The notes below the pieces were generated by a model. It saw nothing but the letters and a program-made list of their open reading frames with translations. It did no database searches and had not been told where the DNA came from. A stretch of DNA of 9,495 nt from Candidatus Methanovirga meridionalis (GTDB lineage Archaea; Methanobacteriota; Methanobacteria; Methanobacteriales; Methanobacteriaceae), in contig JAITPS010000081.1 in NCBI GenBank assembly GCA_031289325.1, positions 1-9,495 of the forward strand. The letters are read 5' to 3'. Positions 1-6,950 of the stretch are shown here, in pieces (position 1 is the stretch's first letter; each line of letters begins with the position of its first letter). Both the position numbers and the translations under genes were made by a program.

Positions 1-179
1 TAAATTTTAAATAATATAAACTTATTTTAAATAATATAAACTTATTTTAAATAATATAAACTTATTTTAAATAATATAAACTTATTTTAAATAATATAAA
101 CTTATTTTAAATAATATAAACTTATTTTAAATAGTATAAACTTATTTTAAATAATATAAACTTATTTTAAATAATATAA
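1..179. repeat. 20-bp tandem repeat array, about 9 units, open at window edge
   Basis: The unit CTTATTTTAAATAATATAAA repeats at 21, 41, 61, 81, 101, 121, 141 and 161, with a degenerate unit at 1-20. The copy at 121 has one A-to-G change and the last ends in AAT. The array starts at or before the window edge, so its true length is unknown. Read on the minus strand the unit is TTTATATTATTTAAAATAAG, which resembles the 20-bp core of the array at 6421-6950 (TTTATATTTATTAAAATTCA). No coding frame runs through it. Confidence 0.97.
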
Positions 180-250
180 TTAAATATTTTTTAATAATAT
201 TATATTTTTAAAAAAAATTATTTATTAAGAACTTTATTAAAATCATATAT
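1..250 (-). repeat. Composite intergenic element, copy 1 (inverted, partial)
   Basis: Read on the minus strand, about 250 down to 180 carries the same ordered blocks as the elements at 4924 and 6286: ATAAAGTTCTTAATAAA, then a T-tract with AAAAATA, then TATTATTAAAAAATATT, then the 20-bp array at 1-179. The far end is cut off by the window. The remaining 80 or so bases before the gene at 339 are AT-rich. A weak TATA-like CATATAT lies at 244-250, but I see no convincing promoter. Confidence 0.6.
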
Positions 251-338
251 CTGATTTAAAAACTTTAAAATTATGGATATTTATCAAACATTATGATTTG
301 AAAATTTTAGTATTAGTCAATTAAAGGATATTGAGATA

Positions 339-1976
339 ATGAAAGACAATAATGAGACAGATAAAGAGAAAATTGAAATAAACTTTCTTAAAGATTATTT
401 TAACAAAAATAAAGAAGATATAACACTAAAAGATAAGAAAAATATAATTTATAGTGAATTTGACCTAATAAAAAAAGATTTTGATAGGTTACCTGTAAAT
501 AATTTTATTGATTACTTAAATCAACTTATAGTAGCATATAAAAAAAATTTTAAAGAAGGAGAACTTGAAAAACACATTTGCAATAAAGAAAATGATAAAT
601 CAGATTTTAAATCAATAGATAAAATTCTCATGAATTTTAATAAGGATTTAGAAATAGCTTCTAAGAAACATAAACAAAATATTAAAAAACATGAAGATTT
701 ACTGGATGGCTTAAGTGATGAGGATGAATTGAAAACAATATTTGTTGCAAGTAAAACTTTAAAGGATATACATTATGTTAAATTGTTATATTCTTATATT
801 TTAGAAGATTTAAAGAATTCATCATCTGTAAACTTTAAATATTTGTATAAACTCGTTTTAAAAATTGAATCAACAATATTAAAGGATTTAAATTTCATAA
901 ATGAAAATTTCGATGATCTTACAGAGTCTTTCTTACTAAAAAGTGGCATGTCTTTCAATAATTCAGATGATCAAGTGGACGATGATTTAGATGGTTATGA
1001 TTTTGATGAGGATGATAACACTTATTTAGCGTATGATTATGATTACATTGAGGATCTTGAGGAAATATATCTTGATATAACTGACTTTAATAAATTTGAG
1101 AAGTACTTAAAAGCAGTATCTAATGAGTATGATATGAATAGGGAAAAATTCTTAGATTTGAGAAATGCATTTGATGAAAGAATACTTTTAGAGAGAGGAA
1201 CTAATGAAGAAATTGAAACAAAAACAATTCCAATTGTAAAAGAATCTTTAGAGGATATAGAGGATTTAATTGATGAATACAATGTATTTTTAACTGATAA
1301 AGATAAAATTTCTATAGGATTAAAAAAAGAAATTGAGAGAGTATTGTCTAATTTAAACATGATTTATACAGAACTTTTAACTTTTTTTGAAAAACTTAAT
1401 CAAGAATATTTTGGTTATTATGATGAAGTAGAGAGGTTTTTCATAAACATATATGCTTCATTTGAAAAATTTGATAAATTCACGGTATCGGATGTACCTG
1501 AAAACCTTAAAAATAATCATAAAAACTTGGATGATAATGAGATAAACGAGCATCTTGATAGTAATGAAGTTTGCAGTGATGATGAAAAAAAAGAGGTTAT
1601 AATCACTATAAAAACAGTATCTAAAGAATTTAATGAGATAATAAAAAATTATTTTGAAGATAAGAAGAGAAATGAACCATTTAAAAAACATGCAATCGAT
1701 GATCTTAAAGATGCATCTAAGATTAGGGAGATTGATTTTGATATGATAAAAAAGCCATCCCTTGATTATATTGAAACTTGTGATAATTTAGAGTTAGGCA
1801 TTAAATCAATTTTAATTTTAATTAAATCATTGAAATCAACTTATAAAAAATCAAGCAAAGAACGTAAAATATTAAAGAATTATATTATTTCATCAAAGAA
1901 AGTTATGGATATTTCAAAAGATATTAAAATAGAAATCAATGATTTTTTATCTGAACTTAAAAAACTTGAAAAATGA
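339..1976 (+). CDS. Acidic, largely helical protein of unknown function (545 aa)
   Basis: I do not recognise this family. The ATG at 339 sits 10 nt behind AAAGGA (323-328), a plausible ribosome-binding site. The protein is rich in Lys, Asp, Glu and Asn, with long stretches of charged heptad-like sequence that suggest alpha-helix or coiled coil. It has a strongly acidic, low-complexity tract at about residues 209-245, rich in Asp and Tyr, between more basic N- and C-terminal parts. No signal peptide or membrane segment is visible, so it is probably cytoplasmic. Only three cysteines occur (about 81, 412, 481), with no metal-site spacing. It ends 32 bp before the hemL start, on the same strand, so it may be cotranscribed with hemL. 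The long uninterrupted frame supports a real gene; its role is open. Confidence 0.85.
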   Translation: MKDNNETDKEKIEINFLKDYFNKNKEDITLKDKKNIIYSEFDLIKKDFDRLPVNNFIDYLNQLIVAYKKNFKEGELEKHICNKENDKSDFKSIDKILMNFNKDLEIASKKHKQNIKKHEDLLDGLSDEDELKTIFVASKTLKDIHYVKLLYSYILEDLKNSSSVNFKYLYKLVLKIESTILKDLNFINENFDDLTESFLLKSGMSFNNSDDQVDDDLDGYDFDEDDNTYLAYDYDYIEDLEEIYLDITDFNKFEKYLKAVSNEYDMNREKFLDLRNAFDERILLERGTNEEIETKTIPIVKESLEDIEDLIDEYNVFLTDKDKISIGLKKEIERVLSNLNMIYTELLTFFEKLNQEYFGYYDEVERFFINIYASFEKFDKFTVSDVPENLKNNHKNLDDNEINEHLDSNEVCSDDEKKEVIITIKTVSKEFNEIIKNYFEDKKRNEPFKKHAIDDLKDASKIREIDFDMIKKPSLDYIETCDNLELGIKSILILIKSLKSTYKKSSKERKILKNYIISSKKVMDISKDIKIEINDFLSELKKLEK

Positions 1977-1992
1977 TTTTTAGTATTAAAAA
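1977..1992 (+). other. AT-only hairpin between the acidic-protein gene and hemL
   Basis: TTTTTA (1977-1982) and TAAAAA (1987-1992) are perfect inverted repeats around a GTAT loop, directly after the stop codon. The stem is only six A:T pairs, so it would be a weak terminator at best. Read-through into hemL remains likely. Confidence 0.3.
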
Positions 1993-1997
1993 GTAAT

Positions 1998-2002
1998 GGG
2001 TG
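1998..2002 (+). promoter_or_regulatory. Ribosome-binding site of hemL (decides the start)
   Basis: GGGTG here matches the GGTG core of the archaeal Shine-Dalgarno sequence and lies 6 nt before the TTG at 2009. The GTG at 2000, which would open a longer frame, is part of this site and so is probably not the start codon. Confidence 0.6.
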
Positions 2003-2008
2003 TTTTAT

Positions 2009-3265
2009 TTGAATTCAGAAGATTTATTTAATGAAGCTAAGAAATATTTGCCTGGAGGGGTTAATTCTCCAATTAGAGCATTTAAACCATACCCTTTTTT
2101 CACATCAAAAGGAGAGGGATCAAAGATATTTGATGTGGATGGAAATAGCTATATTGATTATTGCCTTGCTTATGGACCAGCAATATTAGGTCATTCTCAT
2201 AAAGCTATTGTTAAAGCTGTTGGTGAGCAAATAGCTATTGGAACTGCTTATGGGACACCAACTGAAAAAGAAATAGAATTAGCTAAAATGGTTGTTGAAA
2301 GAGTTCCTTGTGTTGAAATGCTTAGATTTGTTAATTCTGGAACTGAAGCTACTATGAGTGCTATTAGATTAGCAAGAGGATTCACCAATAAAAATAAAAT
2401 TGTTAAATTTGAGGGTGGATACCATGGATGTCATGATTATGTTCTTATAAAACCTGGTTCTGATGGAGCTATTAAACCAGATTCCTTAGGAATTCCAGAG
2501 GATACAAGTAAAAATACTCTTTCTCTTGCATTTAATGATGAAGAAGCACTTATTCAACTTGTTGATAAACACAAAGATGAAATAGCTACCATCATTGTTG
2601 AACCAGTTATGGGAAACATTGGATGCCTCCAGCCAAAAAATGGATTTTTAAAACTTTTAAGAGATATCACTAAGGAAAATAATATTTTACTAATTTTTGA
2701 TGAGGTTATCACAGGTTTTAGATTATCCTATGGTTCTGCTCAAGAATATTTTAATGTGATTCCTGACTTAGTAACCTTTGGAAAGATTCTTGGTGGAGGA
2801 TTTCCAATAGGTGCCTTTGGAGGTAGAAAAGAAATCATGGAAATGATTTCTCCATCAGGTGGTGTTTATCAAGCAGGAACATTCAATGGAAATCCAGTAT
2901 CCATTACTGGGGGAATCACCACATTAAATGAATTAAATAAATCAGTTTATGATTCATTAAATAAAAAAGGAGAATATTTAAGAAGTCAAATACAGGATTC
3001 AATTGAAGATTTATCATTAAATTTAAATCTCTCTGGTCTTGCATCCATGTTTCAAATATATTTTAGGGATGGAGACATATTAAATTATGATGATGTTAAA
3101 AAATCGGATATTGAAAAGTTTAATCAATACTTTAAAACACTATTAAAAAATGGAGTATTCATCCCTCCAAGTCAATTTGAATGTTGTTTTATTTCTAATG
3201 CTCATAATCATGATGATTTAGAAAAAACAGCAAGTATTATTCATGATGTTTTAAAGGAACTTTAA
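2009..3265 (+). CDS. hemL: Glutamate-1-semialdehyde 2,1-aminomutase (418 aa)
   Basis: This PLP-dependent class III aminotransferase converts glutamate-1-semialdehyde to 5-aminolevulinate, the precursor of tetrapyrroles (in a methanogen F430, haem-like and corrinoid cofactors). Residue numbers are from the TTG at 2009. Visible motifs are the N-terminal YLPGGVNSPIRAF, VNSGTEA near 108-114, GGYHG near 136-140, EPVMGN near 198, DEVITGFR starting at D231 (PLP pyridine contact), and FGKILGGGFPIGAFGG with K259 as the Schiff-base lysine, then GTFNGNP near 290. The length fits the usual 420-430 residues and the frame is intact. A GTG at 2000 would add three residues but overlaps the ribosome-binding site. 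It lies 29 bp before the nitrilase gene with no T-tract terminator between them, so the two are probably cotranscribed. Confidence 0.96.
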   Translation: MNSEDLFNEAKKYLPGGVNSPIRAFKPYPFFTSKGEGSKIFDVDGNSYIDYCLAYGPAILGHSHKAIVKAVGEQIAIGTAYGTPTEKEIELAKMVVERVPCVEMLRFVNSGTEATMSAIRLARGFTNKNKIVKFEGGYHGCHDYVLIKPGSDGAIKPDSLGIPEDTSKNTLSLAFNDEEALIQLVDKHKDEIATIIVEPVMGNIGCLQPKNGFLKLLRDITKENNILLIFDEVITGFRLSYGSAQEYFNVIPDLVTFGKILGGGFPIGAFGGRKEIMEMISPSGGVYQAGTFNGNPVSITGGITTLNELNKSVYDSLNKKGEYLRSQIQDSIEDLSLNLNLSGLASMFQIYFRDGDILNYDDVKKSDIEKFNQYFKTLLKNGVFIPPSQFECCFISNAHNHDDLEKTASIIHDVLKEL

Positions 3266-3294
3266 TTTAAAAAAATAAAAGTGTTGTTTAACGA

Positions 3295-4119
3295 ATGAAT
3301 AAATTAAAAGTATCAATGTGTCAGATGGAAGTTGTTGATAACAAGGAAGAAAACCTTAAAAAAGCAGAAAACATGATAAGAGAATCTAAAAATAATAATG
3401 TGGATATTGCTATCTTACCTGAAATGTTTATCTGCCCTTATGAAAATGAAAAGTTCATTGAATATTGTGAAAACAAGGATAATAGTCCAACATTAAAATC
3501 AATATCAAAAATAGCTAAAGATTTAGATATTCATATTTTAGCAGGTTCAATACCTGAAATTTCAAATAAGAAAATTTACAATAGCAGTTTCTTTTTTGAT
3601 AACAATGGAGAATTATTAGGATTTCATAGAAAATTACATTTGTTTGATATAGATATTAAAGATAAAATCTATTTTAAAGAATCCGATACTCTAAATCAGG
3701 GTAATGAAATCACTATTATAGATAGTAAATTAGGGAAAATTGGAATAGCTATTTGTTTTGATATTAGATTCTCAGAACTATCAGCTATTATGGCATTAAA
3801 AGGAGCAAAAATATTAATATTTCCAGGAGCATTTAACTTAACAACAGGACCATTACATTGGAAACTCTTACTACGAGCAAGAGCAGTAGACAATCAAGTT
3901 TTCACAATAGGTGTTTCACAATCATTAAATAAAAACCAATCTTATCATGCCTATGGACATTCTTTAATTTCTAATCCTCTTGGAGAGATTCTAATTGAAG
4001 CAAACAATAAAGAAGAATTGTTAATATCTGAAATTGATTTAGATGAAATAGCTATTGTAAGAGAAGAGTTACCAATTATAAAAAATAAAAGAAACGATTT
4101 ATACCAATTAAAATTTTAA
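3295..4119 (+). CDS. Nit2-type carbon-nitrogen hydrolase, probable omega-amidase (274 aa)
   Basis: A nitrilase-superfamily amidase with the full catalytic triad: E43 (in LPEMF), K113 (in HRKLHLFDID) and C154 (in AICFDIRF). Several stretches match the Nit2/omega-amidase branch rather than other branches: FDIDIKDKIYFKES, FPGAFNLTTGPLHW, RARAVDNQVF, GHSLISNPLGE and the C-terminal KNKRNDLY. Known members hydrolyse alpha-ketoglutaramate and alpha-ketosuccinamate, removing side products of glutamine and asparagine transamination; this substrate is inferred here. It is cytoplasmic, with no signal peptide. The ATG at 3295 gives the usual beta-strand opening (KVSMCQMEVVDNKEENLKKA), but only a weak GTG-like ribosome site precedes it. 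It lies 29 bp after hemL and meets the DUF371 gene tail to tail. Confidence 0.9.
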   Translation: MNKLKVSMCQMEVVDNKEENLKKAENMIRESKNNNVDIAILPEMFICPYENEKFIEYCENKDNSPTLKSISKIAKDLDIHILAGSIPEISNKKIYNSSFFFDNNGELLGFHRKLHLFDIDIKDKIYFKESDTLNQGNEITIIDSKLGKIGIAICFDIRFSELSAIMALKGAKILIFPGAFNLTTGPLHWKLLLRARAVDNQVFTIGVSQSLNKNQSYHAYGHSLISNPLGEILIEANNKEELLISEIDLDEIAIVREELPIIKNKRNDLYQLKF

Positions 4120-4120
4120 T
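4107..4120. other. 14-bp perfect palindrome at the convergent gene junction
   Basis: ATTAAAATTTTAAT is its own reverse complement and covers the nitrilase stop codon (4117-4119), two bases from the DUF371 stop. It could act as a weak two-way terminator, but its stem is all A:T. Clearer T-tracts lie inside the opposite genes: T6 at 4159-4164 for the plus strand, and A6 at 4080-4085 (T6 on the minus strand). Confidence 0.35.
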
Positions 4121-4121
4121 A

Positions 4122-4535
4122 CTAATCTACAATAATTTTAAATGTTAATTCCTCTCCATTTTTTAAATCTTCTATTAATTGCCTATTTAAGTCAATAGAA
4201 GCCTTATTTGATTTAATCATTAAGGTTCGTGAACAAACATAAGAACTTTTTCTGCAAACAATATCTGTGGGATGGGTTAAACTAAGTTTATGATCCCCAT
4301 ATCCAATTATTTCATCATAAGCATTTTTTGTAGAAATTTCAACCTTAATTAAGCTATTATCATTAGCTATTTTCTTTTTAAACTCTTTAGAAAAATCACC
4401 CATGTTTTTATCACTTGAAACCCCAATTATACAATCTCCTTCAGGTGTTAATTTGTCATGTTTCGTTATCTCAAATGTACTCCTATGTTTTGAACTTATA
4501 TTTTCATGACCCATTGCTTTTATTTCCACAATCAT
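4122..4535 (-). CDS. DUF371 family protein (137 aa)
   Basis: A small conserved archaeal protein of unknown function. It carries the family's recognisable segments: GHENISSKHRSTFEITK near residues 9-25, GDCIIGVS near 33-40, the central LTHPTDIVCRKSSYVCSRTLMIKSNKASIDL, and the closing hydrophobic strand. The three-part pattern (GH-N, GDCIIGV, THPTDIVCR) supports the family, not a reaction. Two cysteines lie in the conserved core (VCRKSSYVC), but no full metal site is evident. The ATG at 4535 is preceded on the minus strand by GATGAT three bases upstream, a reasonable ribosome site. It is convergent with the nitrilase gene (2 bp between stops), so transcripts of the two probably overlap. Its upstream leader is unusually G/T-rich. 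No membrane segment is seen. Confidence 0.93.
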   Translation of the reverse strand: MIVEIKAMGHENISSKHRSTFEITKHDKLTPEGDCIIGVSSDKNMGDFSKEFKKKIANDNSLIKVEISTKNAYDEIIGYGDHKLSLTHPTDIVCRKSSYVCSRTLMIKSNKASIDLNRQLIEDLKNGEELTFKIIVD

Positions 4536-4560
4536 AATATCATCTTTTCATATTGTTAAC

Positions 4561-4616
4561 TCCACCATACACATACACACATCCACACAACATACACTTC
4601 TACTACAATATACATT
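4561..4616 (-). promoter_or_regulatory. G/T-rich leader upstream of the DUF371 gene
   Basis: On the minus strand this stretch is almost only G, T and A, with alternating GTGTAT and TGTGTG patterns. It contrasts sharply with the A/T-only DNA around it. It probably lies in the 5' leader of the DUF371 mRNA or its promoter; a TATA-like TGTATATT lies near its far end. The role is not known. A 17-codon frame (4540-4593, minus) crosses it. Confidence 0.35.
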
Positions 4617-4632
4617 TCAAAATATTAATTTA

Positions 4633-4668
4633 CCATTTTTAGATGTTCTTCCAATTTTAGATGTTCTT
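4633..4668. repeat. 18-bp tandem duplication upstream of DUF371
   Basis: CCATTTTTAGATGTTCTT at 4633-4650 is repeated as CCAATTTTAGATGTTCTT at 4651-4668 with one mismatch. It lies about 100-135 bp upstream of the DUF371 start. Confidence 0.9.
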
Positions 4669-4690
4669 AATATAATATTAGTTTATAACA

Positions 4691-4738
4691 TTTAATTTAA
4701 CTTATTATTTTTTAATTTAACTTATTATTTTTTAATTT
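4691..4738. repeat. 20-bp tandem repeat, 2.4 copies
   Basis: TTTAATTTAACTTATTATTT occurs at 4691-4710 and 4711-4730, with a partial third copy beginning TTTAATTT at 4731. It is AT-only and in no gene. The stretch from there to about 4920 holds no feature I can name. Confidence 0.9.
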
Positions 4739-4965
4739 TTAATATATGTTAAAGATATTATCATAACAATAACTTTTATCAAAATTTTAAATCTTTTGTT
4801 TATACTAAAGATTATAATTAATTTTAAATCATAAAATAATGTTTATATTCAAATTAAAATTATATTATTAATTTATATTTATTTTAAAGATTGAATTAAT
4901 AATTTAAAAATTTAATAAAAATCAATTATAGTGGTTTCGATAAAGTTCTTATTAAACAATTTTTT

Positions 4966-5058
4966 AAAAATAAATATTATTAAAAAAATAAATATTATTA
5001 AAATTATTAAAAAAATAAATATTATTAAAATTATTAAAAAAATAAATATTATTAAAAA
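4966..5058. repeat. 18/27-bp tandem repeat inside element copy 2
   Basis: The 13-mer ATAAATATTATTA recurs at 4970, 4988, 5015 and 5042, giving spacings of 18, 27 and 27 bp. Element copies 1 and 3 have this segment only once. Confidence 0.9.
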
Positions 5059-5150
5059 ATATTAATTTAAAATTAATTATATTAATTAAAATAATTTTAT
5101 ATTATTTAAAATTTAAAATTATAGATTTTTATAAATTAATGTTTAAAATT

Positions 5151-5226
5151 AAATAACTTAATAAAAATTAAATAACTTAATAAAAATTAAATAACTTAAT
5201 AAAAATTAAATAACTTAATAAAAATT
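5151..5226. repeat. 19-bp tandem repeat, 4 perfect copies
   Basis: AAATAACTTAATAAAAATT repeats without change at 5151, 5170, 5189 and 5208. The matching segment in element copy 3 (around 6957-6976) occurs once, so the expansion is specific to this copy. Confidence 0.97.
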
Positions 5227-5296
5227 ATCCTTTTAAAATTTAAGAATTTTATCAAAATGAATATAATAAACAAAAAAAGCAAAAAAATAATAATTT

Positions 5297-5324
5297 ATTT
5301 TTATACTTTTATTTTTATACTTTT
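5297..5324. repeat. 14-bp tandem duplication before the purC promoter
   Basis: ATTTTTATACTTTT occurs twice, at 5297-5310 and 5311-5324, just upstream of the candidate purC TATA box. Confidence 0.92.
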
Positions 5325-5331
5325 CATGGTC

Positions 5332-5340
5332 AATATATAA
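5332..5340 (+). promoter_or_regulatory. Candidate TATA box of purC
   Basis: AATATATAA fits the archaeal box A. Transcription about 25 nt downstream would start near 5360, giving a leader of about 20 nt before the ATG at 5379. That start site would lie beyond the TTG at 5352, which argues against the longer frame. Confidence 0.5.
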
Positions 5341-5369
5341 AAAAAATTTATTTGAATGTCAATTTACAT

Positions 5370-5374
5370 GTGAT
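5370..5374 (+). promoter_or_regulatory. Ribosome-binding site of purC (decides the start)
   Basis: GTGAT, the 3' part of the archaeal Shine-Dalgarno sequence, ends 4 nt before the ATG at 5379. The fmdE-like gene has exactly the same geometry. Confidence 0.6.
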
Positions 5375-5378
5375 TTCA

Positions 5379-6119
5379 ATGGATAAAATAGGAAATTTAA
5401 TATATGCTGGAAAAGCTAAAGATGTTTATGAATATGAAGATAACAATAAAGTTGTTGTTAAATTTAGAGACGATATTAGTGCAGGAGATGGTGAAAAAAA
5501 AGATAGTCTTGTGAAAAAAGGATATTACAATTCTTTAATTTCATCAAAACTTTTTGAAGTTTTAGAAGAAAGTTCTATAAAAACACAATATTTAAAACTA
5601 TTAAAACCACAGTACATACTATCAAAAAAACTTAAAATGATTCCTTTAGAAGTGATTTCTAGAAATTTAGCTGCTGGTAGTTTACTTAGAAATTTTCCTT
5701 TTCAGGAAAAACAGAAACTTGAACCCCCAATAATACAAATGGATTATAAAAATGATAAATATCATGATCCCATGTTAAATGATGATATAATCATTGCTTT
5801 AAAAATATCTACAAAAGAAGAACTTAATGAAATTAGAGCCATTACTAAAAAAATAAACCATCTTCTTTCTAAATTTTTAGATGAAAAAGAAATAATTTTA
5901 GTTGATTTTAAACTTGAATTTGGAAAAGATCAGGACGGAAACATTGTACTTGGGGATGAAATTAGTCCAGATACATGTCGCTATTGGGATAAAGAAACAT
6001 TGGATACATTGGATAAAGATATCTTTAGAAAAGGTCAAGGCAATGTTATGAATGCGTATGAAAAAGTATTCAATAGAGTTGTTGATGAAGATGATTTAAA
6101 AAAATGGAATATTGATTAA
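5379..6119 (+). CDS. purC: SAICAR synthetase (phosphoribosylaminoimidazole-succinocarboxamide synthase, 246 aa)
   Basis: PurC joins aspartate to CAIR with ATP to give SAICAR in purine synthesis, in the cytoplasm. Residues from the ATG at 5379: YAGKAKDVY near 9-17 (nucleotide-binding strand), the SAGDGEKKD loop near 34-42, PLEVISRNLAAGSLLR near 89-104 (family signature), LVDFKLEFG near 174-182, and GDEISPDTCRYWD at 192-204 (second signature). The length is typical of the single-domain enzyme, and no motif is missing. The open frame extends up to a TTG at 5352, but the GTGAT site, the TATA box and the usual N-terminus favour the ATG at 5379. It has no purine-gene neighbour; long repeat-rich regions flank it on both sides, so it is probably transcribed alone. 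Confidence 0.97.
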   Translation: MDKIGNLIYAGKAKDVYEYEDNNKVVVKFRDDISAGDGEKKDSLVKKGYYNSLISSKLFEVLEESSIKTQYLKLLKPQYILSKKLKMIPLEVISRNLAAGSLLRNFPFQEKQKLEPPIIQMDYKNDKYHDPMLNDDIIIALKISTKEELNEIRAITKKINHLLSKFLDEKEIILVDFKLEFGKDQDGNIVLGDEISPDTCRYWDKETLDTLDKDIFRKGQGNVMNAYEKVFNRVVDEDDLKKWNID

Positions 6120-6162
6120 AAAAGTTATAAAAAAAATAAATTAACGACGATTCAGATTTAGT

Positions 6163-6229
6163 ATTTTTGCATCATATTTTTGCATCATATTTTTTCATCT
6201 TTATTTTTTCATCATATTTTTTCATCTTT
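6163..6229 (+). terminator. T-tract terminator region of purC, built of 13/14-bp repeats
   Basis: Five tandem units follow the purC stop: ATTTTTGCATCAT at 6163 and 6176, ATTTTTTCATCTTT at 6189 and 6216, and ATTTTTTCATCAT at 6203. Each brings a T5 or T6 run, the usual termination signal in euryarchaea. The repetition therefore gives five signals in a row. Termination is inferred; the repeat itself is plain in the sequence. Confidence 0.6.
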
Positions 6230-6291
6230 ATTTATTATTTTGACTGATAATTTAATTTATAGGCTCATTTTCCTAATATGCGGAATTAATT

Positions 6292-6329
6292 ATAGTTGTT
6301 TTGATAAAGAATAGTTGTTTTGATAAAGA
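6292..6329. repeat. 19-bp tandem duplication in element copy 3
   Basis: ATAGTTGTTTTGATAAAGA is present at 6292-6310 and again, without change, at 6311-6329. The corresponding segment is single in element copy 2. Confidence 0.95.
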
Positions 6330-6420
6330 TCTTAATAAATAACTTTTTTAAAGTAAACAGGATAACTTTTTTAAAAATAAATATTACTAAAAAATATTAA
6401 TTTAAAATTATTTATATTAA

Positions 6421-6950
6421 TTAAAATTCATTTATATTTATTAAAATTCATTTATATTTATTTATATTTATTTATACTTATTAAAATTCATTTATATTTA
6501 TTTATATTTATTAAAATTCATTTATATTTATTTATATTTATTTATATTTATTAAAATTTATTAAAATTCATTTATATTTATTTATATTTATTAAAATTTA
6601 TTAAAATTTATTAAAATTTATTAAAATTTATTAAAATTTATTAAAATTTATTAAAATTCATTTATATTTATTTATATTTATTAAAATTTATTAAAATTCA
6701 TTTACATTTATTTATATTTATTAAAATTTATTAAAATTCATTTACATTTATTTATATTTATTAAAATTCATTTATATTTATTTATATTTATTTATATTTA
6801 TTTATATTTATTTATATTTATTAAAATTCATTTATATTTATTTATATTTATTAAAATTCATTTATATTTATTAAAATTTATTAAAATTTATTAAAATTTA
6901 TTAAAATTTATTAAAATTTATTAAAATTCATTTATATTTATTAAAATTTA
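6421..6950. repeat. 53-word array in strict 10-bp register
   Basis: The whole stretch divides into 53 ten-base words with no indel. Word A is TTTATATTTA (26 copies; three single-base variants TTTATACTTA or TTTACATTTA). Word B is TTAAAATTTA or TTAAAATTCA (27 copies). The form ending in CA is always followed by A (12 of 12); the form ending in TA is followed by another B wherever a next word exists. Runs of seven B words (6591-6660) and six (6871-6930) put AAAATT tracts every 10 bp. A 40-bp block (6671-6710) is duplicated at 6711-6750, including its private C variant. No frame stays open through it. Confidence 0.97.

Larger units (their letters stand above)
4924..5246 (+). repeat. Composite intergenic element, copy 2 (upstream of purC)
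   Basis: The left block runs from AATTATAGTGGTTTCGATAAA through GTTCTTATTAAA and TTTTTTAAAAATAAAT. The middle has two tandem 20-bp units, 5077-5096 and 5097-5116, homologous to the arrays in copies 1 and 3. The right block ends with TTATCCTTTTAAAATTTAAG (5225-5244). In this copy the left block has an 18/27-bp expansion (4966-5058) and the right block a 19-bp one (5151-5226), while the middle stays at two units. Confidence 0.65.

Noticed and set aside
1..179. CRISPR array
   Set aside because: The units are head to tail with no unique spacers, and no cas gene is near. The same holds for the arrays at 5151, 6421 and 9381.
1043..1691. Minus-strand reading frames of 105 and 77 codons inside the acidic-protein gene
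   Set aside because: They are shadows of the plus-strand frame; their Ser/Ile/Phe-rich translation is what reverse-reading Asp/Glu/Lys codons gives.
2000..2008. GTG start for hemL
   Set aside because: The GTG is part of the GGGTG ribosome site; TTG at 2009 has the right spacing and gives a usual N-terminus.
3696..3893. Minus-strand 65-codon frame inside the nitrilase gene
   Set aside because: It lies antisense to highly conserved Nit2 segments and has no family features.
5352..5378. TTG start for purC
   Set aside because: The predicted transcription start lies downstream of it, and ATG 5379 has a GTGAT site 4 nt upstream.
6163..6240. Short minus-strand frame with repeated Lys-Lys-Tyr-Asp
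   Set aside because: It is a by-product of the 13/14-bp repeats that form the purC terminator; it is under 20 codons.
6421..6950. Replication origin
   Set aside because: AT-richness and repeats alone do not show an origin; there is no cdc6/orc1 gene and no recognised origin recognition box.
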